From the NCBI GenBank assembly GCA_023433265.1, contig JAEZDR010000161.1, positions 1-14,438 on the forward strand: DNA of 14,438 bases, read 5' to 3'. This document shows, one piece after another, positions 7,084-14,438 of this stretch (its first letter is position 1; each line of letters opens with the position of its first letter). This stretch comes from Bacteroidota bacterium. Its GTDB lineage: Bacteria > Bacteroidota > Bacteroidia > Chitinophagales > Chitinophagaceae. The notes beneath the pieces are model-generated. The model was not told where the DNA came from. It did not search any database and saw only the letters and a program-made list of their open reading frames with translations. The position numbers and the translations under genes were made by a program.

Positions 7084-7251
7084 ATGGCAGTAGAGCATAA
7101 TAACGAGCGTGATAAATTGAATGATTTAGAAGCCCAAAAGAATCATGTGAAGCGATCGTTCAACAACGACGGCGCCCCTATAAGGCCTGCGGGTTTTGAA
7201 GACGACGACGATAAACAGAGGAACACAAAGGGTAACCGGGAAGAGAAATAA
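7084..7251 (+). CDS. Small highly charged protein (55 aa)
   Basis: ATG 7084 to TAA 7249-7251 encodes 55 residues, very rich in Asp, Glu, Lys, Arg and Asn, with an acidic run EDDDDK near 39-44 and a charged tail ending GNREEK. There is no hydrophobic core, cysteine, signal peptide or membrane segment, so it is probably disordered. An ATG ten bases earlier in another frame (7074) encodes only eight residues before a stop. It closes the three-gene run and is followed 32 bases later by a hairpin terminator. I do not recognise a family. Confidence 0.6.
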   Translation: MAVEHNNERDKLNDLEAQKNHVKRSFNNDGAPIRPAGFEDDDDKQRNTKGNREEK

Positions 7252-7283
7252 TTAATCTATACCTCTCCACCACTACCCACAGA

Positions 7284-7316
7284 AAAGCCGCCGAGGTTAA
7301 AAGACCCGGCGGCTTT
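7284..7316. terminator. Bidirectional intrinsic terminator
   Basis: AAAGCCGCCG 7284-7293 pairs perfectly with CGGCGGCTTT 7307-7316, and an inner GGT/ACC pairing tightens the loop. Reading plus, the stem runs into TTTGTATTT. Reading minus, it runs into TTTTCTG. It lies between the small-gene run (plus) and the acyl-CoA dehydrogenase gene (minus, ending at 7427), so it can stop transcription from both sides. Confidence 0.87.
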
Positions 7317-7426
7317 GTATTTAGAATAGTAACACAGGGGAGTTACCGTGCTTTTGTTACTCGTTAGCATCGCCAGACATCCCTTATATTCGGGACAAGC
7401 CATAACCGGCTAATTCAATACCTGCG

Positions 7427-8611
7427 TTATTTGAAAGCATTGAACCCTGTAACATCCATCCCAGTGATTAACAAGTGGATATCGTGGGTGCCTTCGTAGG
7501 TAATGACGCTTTCCAGGTTCATCATGTGACGCATGATGCTGTACTCGCCGGTAATTCCCATACCTCCGAGCATTTGACGAGCGTCCCTGGCTATATTAGT
7601 TGCTATTTCGCAGCTATTACGCTTGGCCATACTAACCTGTTGCGGCGTAGCCCTTCCCTCGCTCATAAGCACTCCAAGCCGCCACACCATTAGTTGAGCC
7701 TTAGTAATTTCAGTAACCATCTCAGCCAGTTTTTTTTGTTGTAACTGGAATCCCCCGATAGGACGATCGAACTGCACTCGTTCTTTACTATAGCGAAGTG
7801 CAGTATCGTAGCAGTCCATGGCTGCCCCCAAGGCACCCCATGCAATGCCATACCTGGCTTTGGTAAGACAACCTAAAGGCCCCTTGAGCCCTTTGACGTT
7901 AGGGAAGATATTTTCCTTAGGAACTTTTACATTGTCAAAAACAAGCTCGCCTGTTGCGCTAGCTCTTAAACTCCACTTACCATGTGTAGTAGGTGTAGTG
8001 AAACCTTCCATGCCACGTTCTACTACGAGACCCCTTATATCGCCTGCTTCATCCTTAGCCCAAACCACAGCAACCTGTGCAAAAGGTGCGTTACTGATCC
8101 ACATCTTAGCACCATTGAGAATTACATGATCGCCTGCATCCTTCATATTTGTGATCATGCCCGCGGGGTTGCTACCATGGTCGGGTTCTGTGAGTCCAAA
8201 ACAACCGAGCCATTCGCCAGACGCAAGTTTAGGAAGGTATTTCATGCGCTGTTCTTCGCTGCCATATGCGTAGATTGGGAACATGACAAGTGAGCCCTGC
8301 ACACTTGCAGTGGAACGCACGCCACTATCGCCCCGCTCAAGTTCCTGCATCATAAGGCCGTAGCTGATGTAGTCCATGCCTCCACCTCCATACTTTGCAG
8401 GGATGGTGGGACCAAAACAACCAAGGTCGCCCATCTGTTTGACGATCTGTTCAGGGAACTCTGCCCGCTGAGCGTAATCTTCTATGATAGGGCTGATATG
8501 CTGTTTAACATAGTCGCGAACAGAAGAACGAATCATTCTATGCTCTTCGGTAAGCAAGTCGTCAACAAGAAAATAATCAGGAGAATTAAACATATCGGTT
8601 CTTGCGGCCAT
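7427..8611 (-). CDS. gcdH: Acyl-CoA dehydrogenase, glutaryl-CoA dehydrogenase type
   Basis: This FAD flavoenzyme of 394 residues closely follows the glutaryl-CoA dehydrogenase branch, which oxidises and usually decarboxylates glutaryl-CoA to crotonyl-CoA in lysine and tryptophan breakdown, passing electrons to ETF. Visible landmarks: ERGDSGVRS at 92-100 (human Glu87, Arg94 and Ser95 equivalents are Glu92, Arg99 and Ser100), GCFGLTEPDHGS 136-147, WISNAP 171-176, LRASATGE 215-222, ARYGIAWGALGA 252-263, and NLESVITYEGTHDIH 365-379 with catalytic base Glu373. Residue 98 is Val where human and Pseudomonas enzymes have Tyr. The frame could extend to an ATG at 8716, but that stretch overlaps the divergent gene and contains the promoter box at 8631-8638, so 8611 is chosen; an ATG at 8593 is also possible. 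The family is certain; the exact substrate is probable. Confidence 0.88.
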   Translation of the reverse strand: MAARTDMFNSPDYFLVDDLLTEEHRMIRSSVRDYVKQHISPIIEDYAQRAEFPEQIVKQMGDLGCFGPTIPAKYGGGGMDYISYGLMMQELERGDSGVRSTASVQGSLVMFPIYAYGSEEQRMKYLPKLASGEWLGCFGLTEPDHGSNPAGMITNMKDAGDHVILNGAKMWISNAPFAQVAVVWAKDEAGDIRGLVVERGMEGFTTPTTHGKWSLRASATGELVFDNVKVPKENIFPNVKGLKGPLGCLTKARYGIAWGALGAAMDCYDTALRYSKERVQFDRPIGGFQLQQKKLAEMVTEITKAQLMVWRLGVLMSEGRATPQQVSMAKRNSCEIATNIARDARQMLGGMGITGEYSIMRHMMNLESVITYEGTHDIHLLITGMDVTGFNAFK

Positions 8612-8630
8612 GGCGAGGTTATTTGTTGCG

Positions 8631-8638
8631 CAAATGTA
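8631..8638 (-). promoter_or_regulatory. -7 promoter box for the acyl-CoA dehydrogenase gene
   Basis: On the minus strand TACATTTG matches TAnnTTTG exactly, and it ends 19 bases before the chosen ATG at 8611. Its position inside the possible longer reading frame argues that the upstream ATG at 8716 is not used. No matching TTG -33 element was found. Confidence 0.5.
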
Positions 8639-8706
8639 TGTAATAATGCCCTGCACGAAGTGAAACAGCGGAGCAAATGCTAGCAGGAAATTCTTAATTT
8701 CGATAC

Positions 8707-9513
8707 ATGCAACCAACCTGTGTTAATTGCGATTCACCAACTACCGGCTCGCAGAATTTTTGCCCCCACTGCGGACAGAAAGCTGCGGTACATCGGCTAA
8801 GCCTTCATGAAATACTTCATGAAGCTATCCATTATTTTACCCATGCAGATAAAGGAATCTTCCCGTTGTTGAAGACGCTTGCTTTGAAACCGGGTTTGGT
8901 TCAACGAGAGTATGTGTTGGGAAAGCGAAAGAAACATTTTGCCCCACTCAATTTCTTTCTGATAGTAGCAACCACTTTTGTATTAATCAGCAGTTTACCC
9001 GGAACAGCAAAAGATACATCAACCTTGCTAAGCAGCAGGCGTTTGAAGATAGAAGCAATGGAACCCGGGCCGGAGAAAACCCGGCTGCTGACTATGGTGG
9101 ACCGAACTGAACGATCGTCCTTCTTTATGAAGAAATATGGAAACATAGTTGCAATGGCAGCGGTGCCGCTTTTATCACTTCTGTTCTACCTATTCTACAG
9201 GAAAGGCCCATACAATTATACAGAGCACCTGGTGTGCAACATGTATATCAACGGATTTTCGGTGTTGTGTTATGCTCTGCTATTTTTGCCCCTGGCGAAG
9301 ATTTTTAACCTAAAGGAATTCAACCTTCTATTGATACTTTTCCTTGTTTTTGAAGTGGCTTACAGAAGCGTTTCCTACTATCACTTTATTGGTAACTACA
9401 CGGGAAAAGCGATGGTAAAAAGCATTGTTCTTTCGATAACCGGGATTGTGATGTGGGTATTAATATCCTTTACGGTTATCGGCTTGTATATTGAAAGGGG
9501 CAGCTTTTTTTAG
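8707..9513 (+). CDS. DUF3667 domain-containing membrane protein with N-terminal zinc ribbon
   Basis: This 268-residue protein opens with a zinc ribbon, CVNC at 5-8 and CPHCG at 19-23, followed by a short soluble stretch with LLKTLALKPG, EYVLGKRKKHFAPLNFFL and then about five hydrophobic segments (near 77-95, 144-164, 176-198, 205-228 and 237-262). The order of zinc ribbon, Pg-x-eYv-GkR motif and membrane helices is typical of the DUF3667 family, common in Bacteroidota. Its biochemical function is not known. It should sit in the inner membrane with the ribbon in the cytoplasm. It is divergent from the acyl-CoA dehydrogenase gene (95-base gap) and its stop lies five bases from that of sua5, which converges on it. 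No good promoter box is visible. Confidence 0.87.
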   Translation: MQPTCVNCDSPTTGSQNFCPHCGQKAAVHRLSLHEILHEAIHYFTHADKGIFPLLKTLALKPGLVQREYVLGKRKKHFAPLNFFLIVATTFVLISSLPGTAKDTSTLLSSRRLKIEAMEPGPEKTRLLTMVDRTERSSFFMKKYGNIVAMAAVPLLSLLFYLFYRKGPYNYTEHLVCNMYINGFSVLCYALLFLPLAKIFNLKEFNLLLILFLVFEVAYRSVSYYHFIGNYTGKAMVKSIVLSITGIVMWVLISFTVIGLYIERGSFF

Positions 9514-9518
9514 GGAGG

Positions 9519-10487
9519 TTAACCGGCGCCGTCTTTAAACTCGGCCTGTGCCCTGTGTAACCTGTCGTTAATGGCGCGACCAAGGCCCTGCTCGGGCATC
9601 TTCTCTGCGAGGATTACATCAAAATCTTCCTGGTCAATTCTTCGTAATGTGCTGAAAAGATTTGCGGCCGCTTCGGCCAGGCTGCCGGAAGCGGAGAGCG
9701 GAAATGAAGTAACGCCCTCTAACTCCGATGGCGATAAGGTTATTACCGCAATACGTTTTCCTTCATAGACGCTGGCAAGTTCTGCCACATTACCCATGTA
9801 AAGCGGGATATTGGGTGCATAATGACTTTTCAGTTTTCCTGAAGTAACTATTTTTTGCGAGTTTGTTTGTAAGATGACGGGCATGCCGGCTGCTGCCCTT
9901 ATTTGCTCAAGTGTGATGCCTCCAAACCGGTGAACGATTACAGATGTTGACGTACACTCGATGATCGTTGACTCCACTCCTACTTCACTAGGCCCGCCGT
10001 CGAGGATGTAAGGAATTTTACCGTCAAGGTTTTCCAATACGTGATTGGCTGTTACGGGACTAACATAACCTGAGGGATTTGCGCTAGGCGCAGCGACAGG
10101 AAACGAGAGTTGCTGAAGTAACTGTTGGGTTAAGGGATGAGCAGGCACCCTAACGGCAACTTTGTCGCTTCCGGCGGTGAGAATGTCGGGCACGCTTTCG
10201 GTTTTAGGTAAAAGCAAGGTTAAGGGGCCCGGCATTAGCGCGCCTGCGATTTTGAGTTCCAACTTTGATATGGCAGCATAGCGCCCGATATGTTCAATAC
10301 CGGGAACATGCATGATGAGGGGGTTGAAGCGCGGCCTGTTCTTAACCTCGTAAATGCGGGCAATGGCTGCACCGTTGAGTGCATTGGCCGCCAGCCCATA
10401 AACCGTTTCAGTAGGTATGGCTACAAGGTCGCCCTGCTCGAGTAGCTTCTTAGCGTAGCTAATGTCTGTGCCTATTATGGTCTGCAT
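9519..10487 (-). CDS. sua5: L-threonylcarbamoyladenylate synthase, Sua5 type
   Basis: The enzyme makes threonylcarbamoyl-AMP from threonine, bicarbonate and ATP, the first step of the t6A modification at position 37 of ANN-decoding tRNAs. TsaD and partners, not in this window, complete it. The YrdC/TsaC catalytic domain fills residues 1 to about 205: PTETVYGLAAN 25-35, KNRPRFNPL 49-57, PGPLTLLL 86-93, APSANPSG 133-140 and DGGPSEVGVESTI 163-175. A linker with SGKLKSHYAP 216-225 leads into a C-terminal Sua5 domain, so at 322 residues this is the long Sua5 form and not the short TsaC. The promoter box at 10495-10502 leaves almost no 5' leader. It shares a 60-base divergent promoter region with the flippase gene. 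Confidence 0.94.
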   Translation of the reverse strand: MQTIIGTDISYAKKLLEQGDLVAIPTETVYGLAANALNGAAIARIYEVKNRPRFNPLIMHVPGIEHIGRYAAISKLELKIAGALMPGPLTLLLPKTESVPDILTAGSDKVAVRVPAHPLTQQLLQQLSFPVAAPSANPSGYVSPVTANHVLENLDGKIPYILDGGPSEVGVESTIIECTSTSVIVHRFGGITLEQIRAAAGMPVILQTNSQKIVTSGKLKSHYAPNIPLYMGNVAELASVYEGKRIAVITLSPSELEGVTSFPLSASGSLAEAAANLFSTLRRIDQEDFDVILAEKMPEQGLGRAINDRLHRAQAEFKDGAG

Positions 10488-10494
10488 CAGTGTG

Positions 10495-10502
10495 CAAAGG
10501 TA
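10495..10502 (-). promoter_or_regulatory. -7 promoter box for sua5, almost leaderless
   Basis: On the minus strand TACCTTTG fits TAnnTTTG exactly. Only seven bases (CACACTG) separate it from the ATG at 10487, so the transcript should begin within a few bases of the start codon. On the plus strand of the same gap, TATTTTG near 10525 is an imperfect candidate for the flippase operon. Confidence 0.55.
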
Positions 10503-10547
10503 AACTACAGCGGCAAAACTGTTGTATTTTGCGTCATATTAACGCGG

Positions 10548-11855
10548 ATGAGTTTTAAAACGTTACTTGTACAAAGCTTGATTTGGAGGGGCCTGTACTT
10601 TGTAACCGTACTCCTGTTGAACCTGGTCTTGTCCCGATTTCTTGAAGCTGCCCTTTATGGAGTAATCTTTTACCTATCTACAATTTTTGCACTGGTGGTT
10701 TTGGTGGGAAGTTTATCGTTGGATTCAGGTATAGGTTTTTATGCAGCGAACAATAAGGTACCGCTCCAAAAGCTTACCGTGGTGGCCCTTTGCTGGAGCG
10801 TGGTGGCTGCGCTTGCGGTTTATGGCGGCGCCTTGTACCTATTTAACGGCGAGACGTATAATGGCCTTAGCCAACAGCAGCTTGTACTCTATTCATTGTG
10901 TTATGTGTGTGGCCTTATGCTATGCAATTTCTTTACTGCCTTGTTTTACGCAAAAAAGGACTTCATCATTCCCAATGCAGTGATGATAGCCTGGAATATT
11001 TTCCTTATCGTGCTCACTTTTGGGTACAAGGTAAAAACCAGTGATAACATAAAGACCGTGCTACACCTGTATTTCCTATTCCTGCTAGCGCAGGGGATTT
11101 CACTCCTAATTGCCTGGTTGATTAAGACAAGGGAGTATAAGCTTGCAATTCCAACATGGCAGGAAGCGTCCCCCGTTTTCAGGTATTCCATGCTGGCTCT
11201 TGCTGCCAACGTGGTGTTTTTTCTTGTTTACAGGATAGACTATTGGTTTGTACATAACAGCCCTGTTTGCACTGAAAGCGACCTTGGCAACTATATTCAA
11301 GCCTCCAAACATGGGCAAATGCTCTTAATTGTGCCGCAGGTTTTAGCAAGTGCCGTGTTTCCTGAAACCGCCGGCGGTATAAACAGGCAGGAAGTTAGCC
11401 ATGCAATCATGCGCATGGCGAGGCTATTTATGCAGCTATACATCTTGCTTGGCATCGTGGTAGTGTTTGGGGGACAATCCATTTTTACGTGGCTGTTTGG
11501 GGAAAGCTACAACAACATGCATATACCTTTCCTACTCTTGTTGCCGGGTATTTTCTCACTTTCAGTGCTTGCACTCATGTCTTCTTATTTTGCAGGAAAG
11601 GGCAAGGTAATGGTGAATGTAAAAGGGGCCTTACTGGCATTGTTATTTGTTGCTATTGCTGATTGGATATTTATACCGGTGTATGGGATTGTGGCAGCGG
11701 CCGTCATAAGTTCAGTTGGCTACACACTAAATCTAGGCTATTCGCTTTTGCAATTTTATAGAGATTACAGTATTAATATCGCTGCTTTCTTCAGATGGCA
11801 GGCGAGTGACTACTCCTGGATAAAAGACGTAATAAAAAGGAGTGAAAAACGATGA
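10548..11855 (+). CDS. Oligosaccharide flippase (Wzx-like, MOP superfamily)
   Basis: This 435-residue protein is almost entirely hydrophobic helices, about 12 by eye, with a short basic C-terminus (KDVIKRSEKR). The opening, a short amphipathic helix then LVLSRFLEAALYGVIFYLST, is typical of polysaccharide-synthesis flippases (PF01943/PF13440), which move lipid-linked oligosaccharides across the inner membrane. A central charged stretch, VYRIDYWFVHNS, matches the RxDxx motif region of these transporters near TM7. The substrate cannot be read from the sequence. It is the first gene of a two-gene operon: its TGA overlaps the ATG of the next gene (ATGA), so translation is probably coupled. Length is normal for the family. 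The start is the only ATG before the first helix. Confidence 0.87.
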   Translation: MSFKTLLVQSLIWRGLYFVTVLLLNLVLSRFLEAALYGVIFYLSTIFALVVLVGSLSLDSGIGFYAANNKVPLQKLTVVALCWSVVAALAVYGGALYLFNGETYNGLSQQQLVLYSLCYVCGLMLCNFFTALFYAKKDFIIPNAVMIAWNIFLIVLTFGYKVKTSDNIKTVLHLYFLFLLAQGISLLIAWLIKTREYKLAIPTWQEASPVFRYSMLALAANVVFFLVYRIDYWFVHNSPVCTESDLGNYIQASKHGQMLLIVPQVLASAVFPETAGGINRQEVSHAIMRMARLFMQLYILLGIVVVFGGQSIFTWLFGESYNNMHIPFLLLLPGIFSLSVLALMSSYFAGKGKVMVNVKGALLALLFVAIADWIFIPVYGIVAAAVISSVGYTLNLGYSLLQFYRDYSINIAAFFRWQASDYSWIKDVIKRSEKR

Positions 11856-13027
11856 GAGCATTATGGCTTGCAAGCTGGTACCCAGATAAAGTAGATGCTT
11901 ACAACGGCGATTTTGTGCAGCGACATGCTTTTGCCGCATCGTTGTATTGCGAAATAGATGTAATTCATGTGCAACCAGACTTTGATGGTTTGGTAGCGGA
12001 TGGAGAGATTGAATGTACACGCCAAAACCAGAACCTCCACGAAACAGTTGCTTACCTCCGCATGAGCAAAAGGTTTTGGATGAAGCCAATGAACCAGCTT
12101 CGATACTTCCGGTTGTTTAAACGGCTATTAGAGCGATACATAAATGAAAAGGGAAAACCGGATATAGTTCATGTTCATGTACCTATTAAGGCGGGGCAGA
12201 TGGCTTTATACCTGAAACGTAAGTACAATATCCCGTTTGTAGTGACCGAACATTGGGCTATTTATAATCATCATGCTCCCGGTAAGTTTAGCAGTCAGAG
12301 TGCGTGGTTCAGGCTATTGACCAAAAAGGTATTAAGCGAGTCAGCAAACTTCTTTCCTGTAAGTAATGAGCTGGGCACAGCGGTTAATAAAATGGTTGTA
12401 CCCAAAACATATAAGGTAATTCCAAACGTTGTAGATACAGGTTTGTTTTCTTATAAAGAGAAAAAGGATCCAAAACCCTTCGTATTCCTTCATGCATCCA
12501 CATTGAATTACCAAAAGAACCCGGAAGCTATTATTGAAACCTTCATCCGATTGAACCAAAAGTACCCGGACACTGAACTGAGAATTTTAGGCGAGGTGCC
12601 GCCACAGCTACAGTTGTACCTGGAGAAAAAAACCTTGCCACCTGCAGTGATTTTCGAGGGGATGGTATCGTACAAGGAAGTAGCAGGGCATATGCAGCAA
12701 AGCGACTGCCTGCTATTATTCAGCCGTTATGAAAATCTGCCGTGCGTGATATTAGAATCTTTCTGTTGTGGTGTACCCGTAATTAGTACCGGTGTGGGTG
12801 GCATACCCGAAGTGATAAACAAGGACAATGGACTAATTGTACCCAACGATACAAACGCATTGTACGAAGCAATGGAACATATGGTGTTGCAGAAGAGTAA
12901 ATACAACAGACCGGCCATAGCAGAAGCGGCTTCGAATCAGTTCAGTTATGAAACAGTGGGAAAGACCATTTTATATGAGTATTGCGTTGTGAAGCTGCGG
13001 GAGAAGGAAGGGGAACTTAAAAGATAA
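11852..13027 (+). CDS. Glycosyltransferase family 4 protein
   Basis: This 391-residue GT-B enzyme transfers a sugar from a nucleotide sugar to an acceptor with retention of configuration. The N-terminal acceptor domain begins MRALWLASWYPDKVDAYNGDFVQRHA and includes DIVHVHVPIKAG near 103-114 and VVTEHWAIYNHH near 129-140. The C-terminal donor domain has NVVDTGLF, FLHASTLNYQKNPEAIIE (family pattern of a strand then a K-N-P helix), and the E-x7-E motif with Glu294 and Glu302 (ENLPCVILE), followed by GVPVISTGVGGIPEVI. No signal peptide; cytoplasmic, acting at the inner membrane face. It overlaps the flippase gene by four bases, so both likely serve one surface polysaccharide or glycolipid. Donor and acceptor are unknown. 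Its stop lies five bases from that of the converging PH-domain gene, with no terminator between. Confidence 0.93.
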   Translation: MRALWLASWYPDKVDAYNGDFVQRHAFAASLYCEIDVIHVQPDFDGLVADGEIECTRQNQNLHETVAYLRMSKRFWMKPMNQLRYFRLFKRLLERYINEKGKPDIVHVHVPIKAGQMALYLKRKYNIPFVVTEHWAIYNHHAPGKFSSQSAWFRLLTKKVLSESANFFPVSNELGTAVNKMVVPKTYKVIPNVVDTGLFSYKEKKDPKPFVFLHASTLNYQKNPEAIIETFIRLNQKYPDTELRILGEVPPQLQLYLEKKTLPPAVIFEGMVSYKEVAGHMQQSDCLLLFSRYENLPCVILESFCCGVPVISTGVGGIPEVINKDNGLIVPNDTNALYEAMEHMVLQKSKYNRPAIAEAASNQFSYETVGKTILYEYCVVKLREKEGELKR

Positions 13028-13032
13028 TACTG

Positions 13033-14438
13033 CTACATCCAATGTTCGGAAGTGGTTTCTATCCTGTATAAAACAAAGTTTCGGATTTGATGCGCAACAG
13101 CAACTGGAAGGTAAGGCAGCGAAACTGGTCCTCCTGCTGTTACAAATAGCAATGTTGCCAGCTTGTTTCTTCGCTGGTAAACATTCTGCGACAGATGAAC
13201 CTGCTGCACTTTTACAAAACGCATCAATGTAATCTTTCGCCCCCACACCCCGCTTTGAACCTGCAGTGTATCTTCATTTGCAAACCACCTGAAATTCCTG
13301 TGCCAGACAGACACTCTACCATACTGATACAAAGGAAACAGCAGCAGCCAGGCACTATGCCATCGAAGCCAATAGAACGAAGCGGCTACCAGTACCAATG
13401 TGATAGTTGAGAAAATGATTAGTTGCCTGCGCTTGTAATGCGTGCTTACCTGATGGGCTTCTTTGAAATTAGCTATGGCTCCATTGTAATACCCTTTTGA
13501 AAGCTCAACAATTTTAGACTGGCCCACAAAAGGCAGGTGGTTGATTTTCTGAACCCCGCTCATTTGGTCGGAACCTACCAACTTGACGTCGGTGAGCCAA
13601 TAATTTATCTTCCTGCGCAGCCAATTAGCTTCCCAGCTAAAGACCTGAACTTTATTGACCGGGATTAGTTTCTGTTGTTTATTGAGTAAACCATGGCTCA
13701 CGCGCCATTGTTTCCCTTCATCCAGGAGTTGAAACCCATAGTATTTATTAAGGGTGAGCAGGACAGAAACCAACACGGAAACCACTGCTGCAACCGTTAC
13801 GAGGAAGATAACTGTGATGAATATCTGTTGCTGCACCTGTGATTGCACTTCACCTCCATACCTCTCCACCAGTTCCCAGCTATCGAACCTGAAGACATCT
13901 TCGAGATCGTTGATCATACTGAGAACAAAAAAGACAAGGATGATGAAAGCTTTGAGATGGTTTGCAGAAAGGCTGAGCTTTAATATATCAGAGGCAGACA
14001 TCCTGTAGGATTTGCTTTGCTTTAAAACGACAGGCTTTTCAGCATCGGAAGTAAGCTCGAGCGGTGCTGAGACCTTCTCAACAGCCATGATAGCCTCTTT
14101 GAGAGCAGTGGCTTTCACAATTGTCAGCGCATCGATCTCAGCCTCCATTTTGTCGCTGCCTGTACTGTCGAATGATACTTTCACCACGTTAAATAGCTGC
14201 TGCCAGAGATTTTGCTCAAGGTGTACTGCCTGGATATTCTTTAACGGTATAGTAAGGGTCTTTTTTTTGAAGGCTCCTGTTAGAATCACAAGGTTTTCTC
14301 CTTGTATGGAAAACCGGTAATAGAAATATTTAAGCAGTGCGACAACGATACCTACTACCGTACCAAGCCCGACCATTACGAGGCCCTGAACCAGGCGTTT
14401 ATTGCCCTTTGCCTCATCATCATTGCCGCGTATGAGAA
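13033..14438 (-). CDS. PH domain-containing membrane protein, YdbT-like (5' end outside window)
   Basis: The frame continues past the ATG at 14376 to the window edge (upstream residues LIRGNDDEAKGNKRLVQG are family-like), so the true start lies outside and at least 468 residues are seen. Numbering from the ATG at 14376, three bacterial PH (bPH2, formerly DUF304) domains are visible at about 20-95, 213-290 and 365-440. Each carries the basic/IPL-x-x-I/V-Q motif: TIPLKNIQAVHLEQ, LIPVNKVQVFSWE and LMRFVKVQQVHLSQ. Transmembrane helices lie before the first domain, at about 140-160 and 185-210, and as a pair at 320-355. This three-domain layout is that of Bacillus YdbT. The pair YdbS/YdbT is thought to work together, so a YdbS partner may sit just upstream beyond the window. 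Function is membrane-associated but undefined. Confidence 0.87.
   Translation of the reverse strand, partial: LIRGNDDEAKGNKRLVQGLVMVGLGTVVGIVVALLKYFYYRFSIQGENLVILTGAFKKKTLTIPLKNIQAVHLEQNLWQQLFNVVKVSFDSTGSDKMEAEIDALTIVKATALKEAIMAVEKVSAPLELTSDAEKPVVLKQSKSYRMSASDILKLSLSANHLKAFIILVFFVLSMINDLEDVFRFDSWELVERYGGEVQSQVQQQIFITVIFLVTVAAVVSVLVSVLLTLNKYYGFQLLDEGKQWRVSHGLLNKQQKLIPVNKVQVFSWEANWLRRKINYWLTDVKLVGSDQMSGVQKINHLPFVGQSKIVELSKGYYNGAIANFKEAHQVSTHYKRRQLIIFSTITLVLVAASFYWLRWHSAWLLLFPLYQYGRVSVWHRNFRWFANEDTLQVQSGVWGRKITLMRFVKVQQVHLSQNVYQRRNKLATLLFVTAGGPVSLPYLPVAVAHQIRNFVLYRIETTSEHWM

Noticed and set aside
7322..7426. Small hairpin GTAAC/GTTAC near 7328-7345 as a separate terminator
   Set aside because: The stem is only five pairs with no T-tract, and the strong bidirectional hairpin at 7284-7316 already serves both sides.
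8612..8716. Longer N-terminus for the acyl-CoA dehydrogenase starting at 8716
   Set aside because: It would overlap the divergent DUF3667 start, it spans the exact promoter box at 8631-8638, and the extra residues are not part of the family.

Overview
The window looks like chromosomal DNA from a member of the Bacteroidota, most likely Chitinophagaceae or a close relative. The evidence is TAnnTTTG-type promoter boxes in front of several genes, almost no Shine-Dalgarno sequences, a secreted protein that couples a macroglobulin-like N-terminus to a TonB-receptor plug domain, a DUF3667 protein, and close family resemblances throughout. This assignment is inferred from sequence features. No rRNA, tRNA, CRISPR array, insertion sequence or phage gene was found. 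Most of the window is ordinary housekeeping and envelope sequence, with a few unexplained stretches.

Left part (1-3600): a long secreted TraB/GumN-family protein is read leftwards and runs off the window. It is divergent from queA, which makes the queuosine tRNA modification. The 253-base gap between them holds a good promoter box and a GC-rich leader that can fold into several, partly mutually exclusive stems upstream of queA. queA ends at a clear intrinsic terminator.

Middle (3600-7320): a 520-base non-coding stretch carries inverted repeats and an 11-bp tandem repeat. It is followed by the macroglobulin/plug protein, a strong hairpin, and a run of three very small genes (59, 78 and 55 residues) with identical 23-base gaps. 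A hairpin terminator that works in both directions closes this block.

Right part (7427-14438): a glutaryl-CoA-dehydrogenase-like flavoenzyme (leftward) is divergent from a zinc-ribbon DUF3667 membrane protein. That gene converges with a Sua5-type threonylcarbamoyl-AMP synthase, which makes another tRNA modification (t6A). Divergent from sua5 is a two-gene operon of a polysaccharide flippase and a GT4 glycosyltransferase with overlapping stop and start. It converges with a membrane protein carrying three bacterial PH (YdbT-like) domains that runs off the right edge.

The genes do not form one pathway. Two act on tRNA (queA, sua5), several act at the envelope (plug protein, flippase, glycosyltransferase, PH protein, DUF3667) and one acts in acyl-CoA catabolism. 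The least explained items are the queA leader RNA, the 3.6-4.1 kb intergenic repeats, the trio of tiny genes, the long C-terminal extension of the TraB protein, and a valine next to the carboxylate-binding arginine of the glutaryl-CoA-dehydrogenase-like enzyme.
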